Shown here: piece by piece, positions 9,595 to 18,238 of the stretch
Layout of the letters: every line of letters begins with the position of its first letter
Numbering within the stretch: the first letter of the stretch is position 1
Assembly (NCBI RefSeq): GCF_001556185.1
Contig: NZ_LSIJ01000013.1
Span: 1-64,000 of the forward strand
Direction: 5' to 3'
DNA from: Sphingomonas sp. CCH10-B3
GTDB lineage: Bacteria; Pseudomonadota; Alphaproteobacteria; Sphingomonadales; Sphingomonadaceae
Length of the DNA stretch: 64,000 nucleotides
Position numbers and translations under genes: made by a program
The notes under the pieces: generated by a model
Databases searched by the model: none
What the model was told of the DNA's origin: nothing
The model's input: the letters and a program-made list of their open reading frames with translations, nothing else

Positions 9595-9624
9595 CGTCAT
9601 TGCGGGCACAGCGAAGCAATGACG
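9595..9624. repeat. Small palindromic repeat between convergent genes
   Basis: The arms CGTCATTGC and GCAATGACG are perfect and enclose the 12-base loop GGGCACAGCGAA. Short elements of this form are common intergenic repeats in sphingomonads. It lies between the convergent porin and BamF-like genes. Confidence 0.6.
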
Positions 9625-9646
9625 GCCCTAAGTGCCTCTGATCGCC

Positions 9647-10063
9647 TTATTGCGGCGTCTTGGTCGTCGCGGTCTGGCCGTCGCCTTCGGGGGCAGCGAC
9701 GATGTCGCGCGTGGTTGCGCCCTTGTCGACGACACTGGTTTCGGGATCGCCGACTTCGGAGCGCACGCCCGGCGCGATCGTATCACCGCCAGCGCTGTCG
9801 ACGACCGCGCGCTCGCCGACGCTGCGCGCCGCCGGGCCACCGAACAGTGCTTCAAGCGCCAGCACGCTCGGGTTGTTGTCCTGCGGACGCGCAGCGCCCG
9901 GCTTGGGCGGCACCAGCGCATAATCGGGCGGAATGACCAGCGGCGCCTGACGCGCGACGGCATATTCGTCGGGCTTGACGCGGTTGAGGCCATTGCCGCC
10001 ACCACAGCCTGCCAGCGAGAGCGACACGCCGATCAACACGGCGACCGGCACAAATTTACGCAT
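9647..10063 (-). CDS. BamF-like DUF3035 lipoprotein
   Basis: A 138-residue lipoprotein with lipobox LSLAGC followed by a glycine-rich linker. The mature part NRVKPDEYAVARQAPLVIPPDYALVPP is the signature of the alphaproteobacterial DUF3035 family, reported as the BamF subunit of the outer-membrane beta-barrel assembly machine in Caulobacter. Two ATGs are in frame (10069, 10063); GGTGGAG lies seven bases before 10063, which is preferred. It overlaps the end of lspA by 8 bases, so it is co-translated with the signal peptidase that matures lipoproteins such as itself. Confidence 0.85.
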   Translation of the reverse strand: MRKFVPVAVLIGVSLSLAGCGGGNGLNRVKPDEYAVARQAPLVIPPDYALVPPKPGAARPQDNNPSVLALEALFGGPAARSVGERAVVDSAGGDTIAPGVRSEVGDPETSVVDKGATTRDIVAAPEGDGQTATTKTPQ

Positions 10064-10598
10064 TGTCATTCTCCACCGATCCATTGTCCGCCGCAGTCGC
10101 CTGAGGCGCTCCTACCGGCGCCTTGTCGCGCGTCAACAGCGCGCGCGCCAGCAGAATAAGCACGCCCATCGTAATCGCCGCGTCGCCCAGATTGAAGACC
10201 AAAAACGGGCTCCAGTCGCCGAAGTGCAGATCGGCGAAGTCGACGACATAGCCCAGCCGCACGCGATCGAGGATATTGCCGAGCGCACCGCCGAGTACGA
10301 GGCCGAGCGCGGCCTGATCGCCCCGCCGCGGCTCGCGCCACATCCACACCAGCACGCCGATCGCAATCACGCCCGTCAGCGCGACGAGCGCCCAGCGTGC
10401 TTCGTCGCTCCCGGCGCGCAACAGGCCGAGTGACACGCCGTCATTGGCGACAAAGCGCACGCGGAATATCGGCAGCAGATCGACGGCGGGGGCCGCCAGC
10501 GTGTTGAGCGCCATCGGCCCGGTCGTGACCCATTTGAGCAATTGATCGAGGCCGAACGCGGCGCCCGCCGTGGCGAGGCCGGCCAGGGGAAGCTTCAT
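10056..10598 (-). CDS. lspA: Lipoprotein signal peptidase (signal peptidase II)
   Basis: A 180-residue inner-membrane aspartic protease that removes lipoprotein signal peptides. Four hydrophobic segments are visible. The two catalytic Asp motifs are present as LGGALGNILDRVRLGYVVDF and FNLGDAAITMG. The ATG at 10598 overlaps the ileS TGA (ATGA), the usual ileS-lspA arrangement. The C-terminal 20 residues are hydrophilic and variable. Confidence 0.96.
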   Translation of the reverse strand: MKLPLAGLATAGAAFGLDQLLKWVTTGPMALNTLAAPAVDLLPIFRVRFVANDGVSLGLLRAGSDEARWALVALTGVIAIGVLVWMWREPRRGDQAALGLVLGGALGNILDRVRLGYVVDFADLHFGDWSPFLVFNLGDAAITMGVLILLARALLTRDKAPVGAPQATAADNGSVENDNA

Positions 10599-13500
10599 GC
10601 CACCACCTCGGTGCAACGGTTGCACAGCGCGCCGTCCGCGGTGACTTCGGGCAGCAGCCGCCAGCAGCGGCCGCATTTGTGGTAGGCCGTGGGCGTCACG
10701 CTGATCGCGTCACCCTGCGCCACGCTCGCGACGATGAACAGCTCGGCAAGCACGTCCGCGGGCAGCGGCAGCGCGGGCACAGTGACTTCGACATCCAGAC
10801 TGGTCTTGACCAGCTTGTCGCGGCGCAGCGGCTCGATCGCTTCGTTGACCTGCGTGCGCAAAGCCCGGACGTCGGCCCAGACGCCCGCATCGGCTTGCAC
10901 CGCTTCGAGCACCGGCCATTCCAGCAAATGCACGCTCTCGCTGTCGGGATAGCGCGTCTGCCACACCTCTTCGGCGGTGAAGACCAGCACCGGCGCCGCA
11001 TAGCGGATCAGCGCGTGGAACAGCGTGTCGAGCACCGTGCGATACGCGCGCCGCTTGTCGGTCTGCGCCCCCGTCGCCGGGTTGACGTCGCAGTAGAGCG
11101 AGTCCTTGCGGATATCGAAATAGAAGGCGCTCAGGTCCTCGTTCGCGAAATCGCTCAGCAGCCGGGTGTAGCTGTTGAAGTCGAAGTCGCTCACCGCCGT
11201 GCGCAGCTTCGCGTCGAGCTCGGCGAGCAGATGAAGCATGTAGCGCTCCAGCTCGGGCATCTCGGCCACCGCCACCCGCTCGGTCTCGTCAAACCCCTCC
11301 AGCGCGCCGAGCAGATAGCGGAAGCTGTTGCGCAGCTTGCGATACTGGTCGGCGACGCCTTTCAGGATTTCCTCGCCGATGCGGTGATCCTCGGTGAAAT
11401 CGACCGACAGCGCCCATAGGCGCAGGATGTCGGCACCATAATCGCGCATCAGATCGAGCGGATTGATCGTGTTGCCGAGCGACTTGGACATTTTCATGCC
11501 CTTTTGGTCCATCGTGAAGCCGTGGGTCAGCACGGTATTGTACGGCGCGCGCCCGCGCGTGCCGCACGATTCCAGCAACGACGACTGGAACCAGCCGCGA
11601 TGCTGGTCGCTGCCTTCGAGATACAGGTCGGCCGGCCATTGCAGATCGGGCCAGCGACCAGACTCCAGCACGAAGGCGTGCGTGCAGCCGCTGTCGAACC
11701 ACACATCGAGAATGTCGGTAACGCGCTCATAATCATCGGCGGCATAGTCGTTGCCGAGATATTCCTGCGCGCGGGCCTCAGACCAGGCATCGACGCCGCC
11801 TTCACGCACCGCGGCGATGATCCGCGCGTTGACGGCCGGATCGCACAGATATTTGCCGGTCTTGCGATCGACGAACAGCGTGATCGGCACACCCCAGGCG
11901 CGCTGGCGCGAGAGCACCCAATCGGGCCGCCCCTCAACCATCGACCCGAGCCGGTTGCGGCCCTTTTCGGGGATGAAGCGCGTGGCGCCGATGGCGGTAA
12001 GGGCGCGGTGGCGGAGGGTATCCTGCCCCCCTCCGTCAGCCGTTCCGGCTGCCACCTCCCCCAAGGGGGGAGGATTTGTGAATACCGATCCTCCCCCCTT
12101 GGGGGAGGTGGCCGCGAAGCGGTCGGAGGGGGACTCGCCCAGCGCCCCCGCTGCCTTGCGACCATCCCCCGGATGGTCGCTGGTCAGGCTCCGGTCCATC
12201 GACACAAACCACTGCGGCGTGCAGCGATAGATCACCTTGGCCTTCGACCGCCACGAATGCGGATAGCTGTGCTGGAAGTCATCGCTCGCCGCGAGCAAGC
12301 CGCCCGCCGCGCGCAGGTCCGAACAGATCGGGCCGGCGGCGCTGACGAACTTCTTGTTGATGACGCTCCCTTGGCCCCCCAGCCACGCCCAGTCATCGCG
12401 GTACATGCCTGCGGCATCGACCGCGAAGACGGGATCAATGCCATAAGCCTTGCACAGCGCGAAGTCGTCCTCGCCGTGGTCGGGCGCCATGTGGACGAGC
12501 CCGGTGCCCGCATCGGTGGTGACGAAATCGCCGGGCAGGAACGGGCGGGGCTTGGCGAAGAACCCGCCGAGATGGTGCATCGGGTGGCGGGCTGTGGCGC
12601 CTTCGAGCTGGGAGCCCTTGAACGTCCGACCATCGTCGTACGAAGGATAGAACCATTTCGTCAGTTGGTCTGCGAACTCAGCCGGTAGCGAACCCTCAAC
12701 TCGATGAGAGAAAGATTGCGCCAAATTGACCGCCACGAGCACCTTCTGAACTTTCGTGGCGAACGGCAGAACTCGCTCTGGCAGGCCAGTTTCCTTACCC
12801 CACGCCTCGTCCACGAAAAGATCGTACAGCCGATATTCGATCTCTGGCCCATAAGCCAAAGCCTGGTTCACCGGGATCGTCCACGGCGTCGTCGTCCAGA
12901 TCACGGCATGCGCGCCGACCAGCTCGGGCGCGTTCGGTGCCTCGACGATCTCGAACGCCACGTCGATCTGGGTCGAGGTGATGTCCTCATATTCGATCTC
13001 GGCCTCGGCGAGCGCGGTCTTTTCGACCGGCGACCACATCACCGGCTTGGCGCCGCGATAGAGCTGGTCGCTCTCCGCAAACTTCATCAGCTCGGCAACG
13101 ATCGTCGCTTCGGCCTGGAAATCCATCGTCAGATAGGGGTGGTCCCAATCGGCATTGATGCCGAGCCGCTTCAATTGCTCGCGCTGGATGTCGACCCATT
13201 TCTGCGCATACGCCCGGCACTCGGCGCGGAACTCGACCGGATCGACCTCGTCCTTGTTGCGCTTTTTCTTGCGATATTCCTCCTCGACCTTCCATTCGAT
13301 CGGCAGGCCGTGGCAATCCCAGCCGGGCACGTACGGCGCATCCTTGCCGAGCAGCGTCTGGGTGCGGACCACCATGTCCTTCAGGATATGGTTGAGCGCA
13401 TGGCCGATGTGCATGTCGCCATTGGCATAGGGCGGGCCGTCGTGAAGGATGAATTTTTCCCGACCGCGCCGGGCATCGCGCAGCCGGTCATACAGCCGCG

Positions 13501-13624
13501 ATTCCTGCCACTTCGCCAGAATGCCGGGCTCCTTTTGCGGCAGGCCCGCCTTCATCGGAAAATCGGTCTTCGGCAGGAAGACGGTGTCGCGCCAGTCCTT
13601 CGGCGTATCGGTTGCATCGCTCAT
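10595..13624 (-). CDS. ileS: Isoleucyl-tRNA synthetase with an in-frame repeat insertion
   Basis: A 1009-residue class I synthetase that charges tRNA-Ile. The HIGH motif is at residues 72-75 (GPPYANGDMHIGHALN), followed by the CP1 editing domain, KMSKS near 711 (GMKMSKSLGN), the anticodon-binding domain and a C-terminal zinc knuckle (CGRCWRLLP...CNRC). Directly after PQWFVSMD, residues ~478-535 are a Gly/Pro/Ser-rich block (ATSPKGGG, PPPLGEVAA) encoded by a palindromic repeat, absent from the E. coli-type sequence at this point. Residues ~258-328 in the editing region come from locally AT-richer DNA. The ATG at 13624 is chosen; TTG 13633 is an alternative. Confidence 0.97.
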   Translation of the reverse strand: MSDATDTPKDWRDTVFLPKTDFPMKAGLPQKEPGILAKWQESRLYDRLRDARRGREKFILHDGPPYANGDMHIGHALNHILKDMVVRTQTLLGKDAPYVPGWDCHGLPIEWKVEEEYRKKKRNKDEVDPVEFRAECRAYAQKWVDIQREQLKRLGINADWDHPYLTMDFQAEATIVAELMKFAESDQLYRGAKPVMWSPVEKTALAEAEIEYEDITSTQIDVAFEIVEAPNAPELVGAHAVIWTTTPWTIPVNQALAYGPEIEYRLYDLFVDEAWGKETGLPERVLPFATKVQKVLVAVNLAQSFSHRVEGSLPAEFADQLTKWFYPSYDDGRTFKGSQLEGATARHPMHHLGGFFAKPRPFLPGDFVTTDAGTGLVHMAPDHGEDDFALCKAYGIDPVFAVDAAGMYRDDWAWLGGQGSVINKKFVSAAGPICSDLRAAGGLLAASDDFQHSYPHSWRSKAKVIYRCTPQWFVSMDRSLTSDHPGDGRKAAGALGESPSDRFAATSPKGGGSVFTNPPPLGEVAAGTADGGGQDTLRHRALTAIGATRFIPEKGRNRLGSMVEGRPDWVLSRQRAWGVPITLFVDRKTGKYLCDPAVNARIIAAVREGGVDAWSEARAQEYLGNDYAADDYERVTDILDVWFDSGCTHAFVLESGRWPDLQWPADLYLEGSDQHRGWFQSSLLESCGTRGRAPYNTVLTHGFTMDQKGMKMSKSLGNTINPLDLMRDYGADILRLWALSVDFTEDHRIGEEILKGVADQYRKLRNSFRYLLGALEGFDETERVAVAEMPELERYMLHLLAELDAKLRTAVSDFDFNSYTRLLSDFANEDLSAFYFDIRKDSLYCDVNPATGAQTDKRRAYRTVLDTLFHALIRYAAPVLVFTAEEVWQTRYPDSESVHLLEWPVLEAVQADAGVWADVRALRTQVNEAIEPLRRDKLVKTSLDVEVTVPALPLPADVLAELFIVASVAQGDAISVTPTAYHKCGRCWRLLPEVTADGALCNRCTEVVA
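12020..12193. repeat. Palindromic repeat element inside ileS
   Basis: The main inverted repeat spans 12026-12132. The inner arms GCCACCTCCCCCAAGGGGG... and their complement are perfect for 23 bases, the outer arms CCCCCTCCG and CGGAGGGGG also pair, and an 18-base centre separates the arms. A second hairpin at 12158-12180 has the perfect 10-bp stem GCGACCATCC around CCC. Both lie within the ileS reading frame without a stop and together encode about 58 extra residues. The element matches the typical form of intergenic repeats in sphingomonads. Confidence 0.85.
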
Positions 13625-13748
13625 GGGGGGCAAGCCTTACCGCGTCGCAAGGCGTTCGTCACGCGGATCGCAACATGGGCCATCAACCAGCTTGAGATTG
13701 AGTAAAAGCAATGTAGGGAGAGCGACGCATTCAGGGCTGGGGGACGCA

Positions 13749-14627
13749 ATGAGCAATGGATTGATGCTGGCCGCACTGGCGCTAGGTGGGGCCGCGCCGA
13801 CCGAGGACACAGCGCCCGCAGCGGTGACCACCGTCGCCGCGGTCGAACCGCAAGCCGAACCCGCGCCGCCCCCGGCAAAGCCCGCCCGCAAACCCGCGCC
13901 GATCAGCTTCGGCCCTTATCCGCCGGGCTGGCAGATCGATTTCGGCCCCGGCCTGCTCGCGGTGCCCGAATTCCCGGGCAGCAACGGTCTGCGCATCCTG
14001 CCCATTCCGCAGCTCGACATCCGCTACAAGAATGAATTCTTCGCTTCGGTTCAGACCGGCATCGGCTATAACCTCGTCAACACGCGCGGTTTTCGCGCAG
14101 GACCGATCCTGCGTCCCGAATTCGGGCGGACGACGCGTGACATTGCGGTGTTTCCGGGCCTGCAGCGGATTGGTTTCACGGTCGAGGCGGGCGGGTTCGT
14201 CGCGTACCAGCCATCGCTGTTCACGGCGCTCCAGCTCGAAGTGCGCAAGGCCGTCAGCGGGCATAATGGCACGCTTGCCGATCTGTCGGTGCGCCGGGTC
14301 GAGCTGAAGGGCAAATGGACGATTGGCTATAGCGGGCGGCTGCGCTTCGCCGATGCGACCTATTTTCGCAATTATTATGGCGTGACACCCGCCGCCGCGC
14401 TGACGAGCGGCTTGCGCGCCTATGCGCCGGGCGCGGGGCTGAACGACATCGGCGTGTCGGGCTTCGTATCGCGGCGATTGAGCCCGAAGTGGAACGCGAC
14501 CGTGTTCGCGAGCTATGCGCGGCTGATCGACCAGGCAGCAGGATCGCCGATCACGACGAGCCGCTTCGGCAGCCGCAACCAGCTGTCGATCGGCGCCGCG
14601 CTCAGCTACCGCTTCCGGTTCAATTGA
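13749..14627 (+). CDS. MipA/OmpV-family outer-membrane protein
   Basis: A 292-residue beta-barrel. The start at 13749 has GGGGGA upstream. The first ~55 residues are Ala/Pro-rich (signal region plus linker PAPPPAKPARKPAP). The barrel then shows family features WQIDFGPGLLAVPEFPGSN, GYNLVNTRGFRAGPILR, TYFRNYYGVTP and a C-terminal LSYRFRFN ending near an aromatic. MipA homologues scaffold murein-synthesis complexes in E. coli, but most family members have unknown function. It is divergent from ileS with a ~120-base promoter space and ends next to a dispersed repeat. Confidence 0.85.
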   Translation: MSNGLMLAALALGGAAPTEDTAPAAVTTVAAVEPQAEPAPPPAKPARKPAPISFGPYPPGWQIDFGPGLLAVPEFPGSNGLRILPIPQLDIRYKNEFFASVQTGIGYNLVNTRGFRAGPILRPEFGRTTRDIAVFPGLQRIGFTVEAGGFVAYQPSLFTALQLEVRKAVSGHNGTLADLSVRRVELKGKWTIGYSGRLRFADATYFRNYYGVTPAAALTSGLRAYAPGAGLNDIGVSGFVSRRLSPKWNATVFASYARLIDQAAGSPITTSRFGSRNQLSIGAALSYRFRFN

Positions 14628-14679
14628 GGCGCGCGGGGGCAGTACGTTGAGGTTGGTTTGAACCACCAACCTTCCGTTG

Positions 14680-14745
14680 GTTTCGAGCGAAGTCGAGAAA
14701 CGCTTGCGCACCGCCTGTGGCCTGTTTCTCGACTGCGCTCGAAAC
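14680..14745. repeat. Dispersed palindromic repeat, copy 1
   Basis: The arms 14680-14701 and 14724-14745 (GTTTCGAGCGAAGTCGAG... type) pair with one mismatch. The 22-base loop contains CGCACCGCCTGTGGCCT. A nearly identical element with the same loop core is at 42417-42482, and a single arm is at 30105-30126. It sits between convergent genes (MipA-like and TetR). Confidence 0.85.
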
Positions 14746-14773
14746 GAGCGGGTCAAAATAGCATCATCCAATT

Positions 14774-15394
14774 CTACCGGCTCGCATGCGCGCGCACGAA
14801 CGCCGCCGCGAGATCGCTGACCAGCGCATCGAGATCGAGCGGTCGCAGCGCATCGCCGCCCAGCGCCGCCTGATGCAGCCCCGCCAGCACCAGCGGCGAT
14901 AGCAGCGCCAGCGCGGCATGGCGGGGATTGCCTTGGCGCATTTCCCCACGCGCCTGATGCGCCGCCAGCCGCGCCTCGATCGCTTGCAGGCTCGGTTCGA
15001 GGATCGCGTCGAGATAGGCCGGACCGAGCAGCCCCTGCCCCATGCCTTCGCGCAGGCCCAGCATGTGGACGTCGTTCAGGCCCTGTCGCAATCCCGCCAA
15101 CACGTGCCGCAATGCGGCTTCGATCGACTCGGCGAACGGCAGATCGCTCGCCGCCGCTGCCGCCAGATGCTCGGCGCCCGCCTGCCCGATCGACGCGAGA
15201 ACCGCGATCACCACATCGTCGCGCTTGCCGAAATAATGGCGCAGCGTCGGCATTGTCACCCCCGCCGCTACCGCCAGCTCGCGCAGTGATGGCGGCGGCA
15301 AATCGCGCGCCACCAGCCGCGCGTGGATCGCCGCGATCAGGCTTGCCCGTTTCGCGCCATAGTCGCTGCCGCGCGCGCCTTGAGTCCGTGCCAT
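14774..15394 (-). CDS. TetR-family transcriptional regulator
   Basis: A 206-residue repressor-type protein. The N-terminal helix-turn-helix is clear (SLRELAVAAGVTMPTLRHYFGKRDDVVIAVL, residues ~35-66), with the TetR-typical LRHYFGKRD turn. The rest is an all-helical ligand-binding and dimerisation domain of unknown ligand. It is transcribed divergently from the TspO-like gene, and a 23-bp AT-rich imperfect palindrome lies between the two, so autoregulation and control of that gene are likely. Confidence 0.9.
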   Translation of the reverse strand: MARTQGARGSDYGAKRASLIAAIHARLVARDLPPPSLRELAVAAGVTMPTLRHYFGKRDDVVIAVLASIGQAGAEHLAAAAASDLPFAESIEAALRHVLAGLRQGLNDVHMLGLREGMGQGLLGPAYLDAILEPSLQAIEARLAAHQARGEMRQGNPRHAALALLSPLVLAGLHQAALGGDALRPLDLDALVSDLAAAFVRAHASR

Positions 15395-15444
15395 GCCTCG
15401 CCTTGCCAGCCGCCGTGCGCTCGATCAACGCCGCTGCTCTTTTT

Positions 15445-15467
15445 ATATTGCATATGATATATAATAT
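15445..15467. promoter_or_regulatory. Candidate TetR operator
   Basis: ATATTGCATAT-G-ATATATAATAT is a 23-bp palindrome with 9 of 11 arm positions matching. It is centred at 15456, between the TetR start (15394) and the TspO-like start (15509). It stands out as AT-rich in GC-rich surroundings and probably overlaps one or both promoters. Confidence 0.55.
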
Positions 15468-15508
15468 TGCCAAAGGGCGCGCCACGCGATTCTTCAGGAG
15501 ATTTCCAA

Positions 15509-15991
15509 ATGCCCCCTTATTTGCTCAACAACCCCCGTCGCGCGGGGCTTTTCGCCAATGTCGCGCTGCTCGCGGTGGTGACGGTTGCGCTCAACGCCTT
15601 TCTCTTCAGCGTCGGCTGGGCGGGCACAGGCGCCGAGGCGCAGCGCGGCATTCCGGTCCTGCCGCCCGATTATGTGATCGGGCTGGTGTGGGTATCGCTG
15701 CTCGCGCTGATGGGCGCCGCGCGCTGGCTATATGTGCGCGAAAGCGGCGATGCGGGCTGGCGGTCGTGGATGCCGTTCTGGCTGGCTGCCGCCTGCCTTG
15801 CCTATCCCTTCTACACGGGCGGGTTGCAGATGGGTCCGGCGGCGTTCTGGGGCACAGTGCAAATCCTGGTGACCGTGTTCGTGGCGATCGGCGTGATGCG
15901 GGTGCGCGATCCGCGCTCGCCGTGGTTGCTGGTGCCGACCGCGTGCTGGGGCGGCTTTGTGGTCAGCGCGATGCTTGCCTATCCGCGCTGA
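15509..15991 (+). CDS. TspO/MBR-like tryptophan-rich membrane protein
   Basis: A 160-residue polytopic membrane protein with about five hydrophobic segments. CAGGAG lies eight bases before the ATG. The second segment LPPDYVIGLVWVSLLALMGAARWLYV resembles the TspO signature PPxWVfgpVWtxLYxLMGxAxW, and the last segment PTACWGGFVVSAMLAY sits where TspO has its terminal helix. The family binds porphyrins or sterols; this member is diverged, so the assignment is moderate. It is divergent from a TetR regulator and overlaps the 3' end of convergent ribF by 13 bases. Confidence 0.6.
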   Translation: MPPYLLNNPRRAGLFANVALLAVVTVALNAFLFSVGWAGTGAEAQRGIPVLPPDYVIGLVWVSLLALMGAARWLYVRESGDAGWRSWMPFWLAAACLAYPFYTGGLQMGPAAFWGTVQILVTVFVAIGVMRVRDPRSPWLLVPTACWGGFVVSAMLAYPR

Positions 15992-16911
15992 GCGAGCAGC
16001 GCGCACGCCTGCGCGCAATCGGCGTCCATCTGTGCCACCAGCGCCTCCAGCCCGTCAAACTTGGCCTCGGCGCGCAGATACTCGATCAGCGCAACTTCAA
16101 TCGTGCGCCCGTACAGATTCTCGGCAAAATCGAAGAGATAGGCTTCGAGCAATTCCTTGGGCGGATCGAAGCTGGGGCGGATGCCGAGATTGGCGGCACC
16201 ATCGACCACGCGGCCATCGTCGAGCCGCACCCGCACGGCGTAGATGCCGTAAGCGGGCCGCAGGTAATTCCCCAACGCGACATTGGCGGTCGGATAGCCG
16301 ATCGTGCGGCCGAGCTTGTCGCCGTGCTGCACCACGCCTTCGATCGCGAAAGGCCGGGTGAGCAGCTTGGCCGCGCCCACCGGGTCGCCAGCCTTCAGCA
16401 AGTCACGGATGCGGCTCGACGACACCGCCTCACCGCCTGCCGCGACCGCGCGCACCGTGTCGACACTGAAACCATGCGCCTCGCCGAGCGCGGCCAGCAC
16501 CGCGACATTCCCCCCGCGCGCCTTGCCGAAAGTGAAGTCGTCGCCGGTCACCACGCCCGCGACGCCCAACCCCGTCACCAGCCGCTGCGCGACGAACTCC
16601 TCCGCCGTCAGCCCGGCAAGCGCGGCATCGAAACCGAACACGACCATGCCATCCGCCCCGGCGTCGGCGAACAGCCGCGCGCGCTGGTCGAGCGTCGTCA
16701 GGCGGAAAGGCGCGGCATCGGGCTTGAAGAAGCGCACCGGATGCGGATCGAAAGTCGCGACCAGCAGCGGCCGCCCTTCGGCCTGCGCCCGCTCGCGCGC
16801 GCGCCCGACGACCGCCTGATGGCCGAGGTGAAAGCCGTCGAAATTGCCCAGCGCCACGATGCCGCTGCGCAAGGCCGCAGGCACCTCGGCACCCCCGTCA
16901 AGGCGCTCCAT
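15979..16911 (-). CDS. ribF: Bifunctional riboflavin kinase/FAD synthetase
   Basis: A 310-residue enzyme that converts riboflavin to FMN and FAD. The N-terminal adenylyltransferase domain has GNFDGFHLGHQAVV and VVTGDDFTFGKARGGN, and SSSRIRDLL. The C-terminal kinase domain has RTIGYPTANVALG, YGIYAVRV, ANLGIRPSFD and AYLFDF. The ATG at 16911 is used; GTG 16917 is possible. It is the last gene of thyA-folA-ribF, starting 10 bases after folA ends. Confidence 0.96.
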   Translation of the reverse strand: MERLDGGAEVPAALRSGIVALGNFDGFHLGHQAVVGRARERAQAEGRPLLVATFDPHPVRFFKPDAAPFRLTTLDQRARLFADAGADGMVVFGFDAALAGLTAEEFVAQRLVTGLGVAGVVTGDDFTFGKARGGNVAVLAALGEAHGFSVDTVRAVAAGGEAVSSSRIRDLLKAGDPVGAAKLLTRPFAIEGVVQHGDKLGRTIGYPTANVALGNYLRPAYGIYAVRVRLDDGRVVDGAANLGIRPSFDPPKELLEAYLFDFAENLYGRTIEVALIEYLRAEAKFDGLEALVAQMDADCAQACALLAQRG

Positions 16912-16920
16912 AATCACTGC

Positions 16921-17388
16921 CTATAGGGGGGCGAGCGTCACGAAGCTATAGGCCGGGCGGGCCTCTTCAGCCGCAAAATCCTCGCGCGCGATCTCGCGCC
17001 AGCCGGTGAAGGGCGGGACGATCGCATCGCCGGGGGGCGCGATATGGACCTCGGTCAGCTCGATCCGGTCGGCGTGCGGCAGGAACAGCGCATAGACTTC
17101 CGCGCCGCCAATCACGGCCGCAGCGCCCCCGCAGCGCTCCAGCGCGCTGTCCGGATCATGCACAGGCTCCGCACCTGCCGCGCGCCAATCCGGACAGCGC
17201 GTCAGGACGATATGGCGCCTTCCCGGCAGCGGGCTGGGGAAGCTCTCGAATGTCTTGCGCCCCATGATCATCGGAAGGCCCATCGTCATTGCCTTGAACC
17301 GCTTCATGTCGGCGGGCAGGTGCCAGGGAATTTTGCCGTCGGCACCGATCACGCCATTGTCGGCGCGGGCCAGAAAAAACGTGATCAA
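16921..17388 (-). CDS. folA: Dihydrofolate reductase
   Basis: A 155-residue NADPH-dependent enzyme that regenerates tetrahydrofolate. It shows [22 protein letters not shown] with the substrate-binding Asp in the helix, then [12 protein letters not shown] and the cofactor loop [16 protein letters not shown]. The start codon is TTG at 17388, overlapping the thyA stop (TTGA), so translation is coupled to thymidylate synthase, the enzyme that creates the need for it. Confidence 0.96.
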   Translation of the reverse strand: MITFFLARADNGVIGADGKIPWHLPADMKRFKAMTMGLPMIMGRKTFESFPSPLPGRRHIVLTRCPDWRAAGAEPVHDPDSALERCGGAAAVIGGAEVYALFLPHADRIELTEVHIAPPGDAIVPPFTGWREIAREDFAAEEARPAYSFVTLAPL

Positions 17389-18179
17389 ACCGCCACCGGC
17401 GCCTTGATGTGCGGGTCGGCGACGTAATCGTGGATCGCGAAATCCTCATACTCATAAGCGTCGATCGCGTCGGGCCGCCGTAGGATCTCGAGGCGCGGCA
17501 GCGGCCCCGGCGTGCGGGTGAGTTGCAGCCGCGCTTGCTCGAGATGATTGAGATAGAGATGGCAATCGCCGCCGGTCCAGATGAAGTCGCCGGCATCCAG
17601 CCCGCATTGATCGGCGAGGATGTGCGTCAGCAGCGCATAGCTGGCGATGTTGAACGGCACGCCGAGGAACACATCGGCCGAGCGCTGGTAGAGCTGGAGC
17701 GACAGCTTGCCGTTGGCGACATGCGTCTGGAACAGGCAGTGGCACGGCGCGAGCGCCATGCGCGGCAGGTCCGCCGGGTTCCATGCCGATACGATCTGCC
17801 GCCGCGACGACGGCGTCTCGCGAATCTGGCGGATCAACTCGGCGATCTGGTCGATAGGACCGCAACCCGGCGTTTCCCAGTCACGCCATTGCTTGCCATA
17901 GACCGGGCCAAGCTCGCCCGTGTCATCGGCCCATTCGTCCCAGATGCTGACCTTGCGCTCCTGCAGCCAGCGGACATTGGTGTCGCCGCGCAGGAACCAC
18001 AGCAGCTCGATGATGATCGAGCGCAAGTGCAGCTTCTTGGTGGTGACGAGCGGGAAGCCGTCGCTCAACCGAAAGCGCATCTGGTGGCCGAAAACCGAGA
18101 GGGTGCCGACGCCGGTGCGGTCGGCGGTCTCGACGCCGTCATCAAGGATGCGCTGCATCAAGTCGTGATAGGCTTGCAT
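17385..18179 (-). CDS. thyA: Thymidylate synthase
   Basis: A 264-residue folate-dependent enzyme, the same length as E. coli ThyA. It methylates dUMP to dTMP. Motifs are [19 protein letters not shown], the catalytic Cys near 146 in [31 protein letters not shown] and [11 protein letters not shown]. It is the first gene of the folate operon thyA-folA-ribF. Confidence 0.97.
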   Translation of the reverse strand: MQAYHDLMQRILDDGVETADRTGVGTLSVFGHQMRFRLSDGFPLVTTKKLHLRSIIIELLWFLRGDTNVRWLQERKVSIWDEWADDTGELGPVYGKQWRDWETPGCGPIDQIAELIRQIRETPSSRRQIVSAWNPADLPRMALAPCHCLFQTHVANGKLSLQLYQRSADVFLGVPFNIASYALLTHILADQCGLDAGDFIWTGGDCHLYLNHLEQARLQLTRTPGPLPRLEILRRPDAIDAYEYEDFAIHDYVADPHIKAPVAV

Positions 18180-18238
18180 CGCCCAACGCTAGCGCGGCGC
18201 GCGCGGCAGGCCAAGCGCGATGCGCGCCGCCGCCCGCA

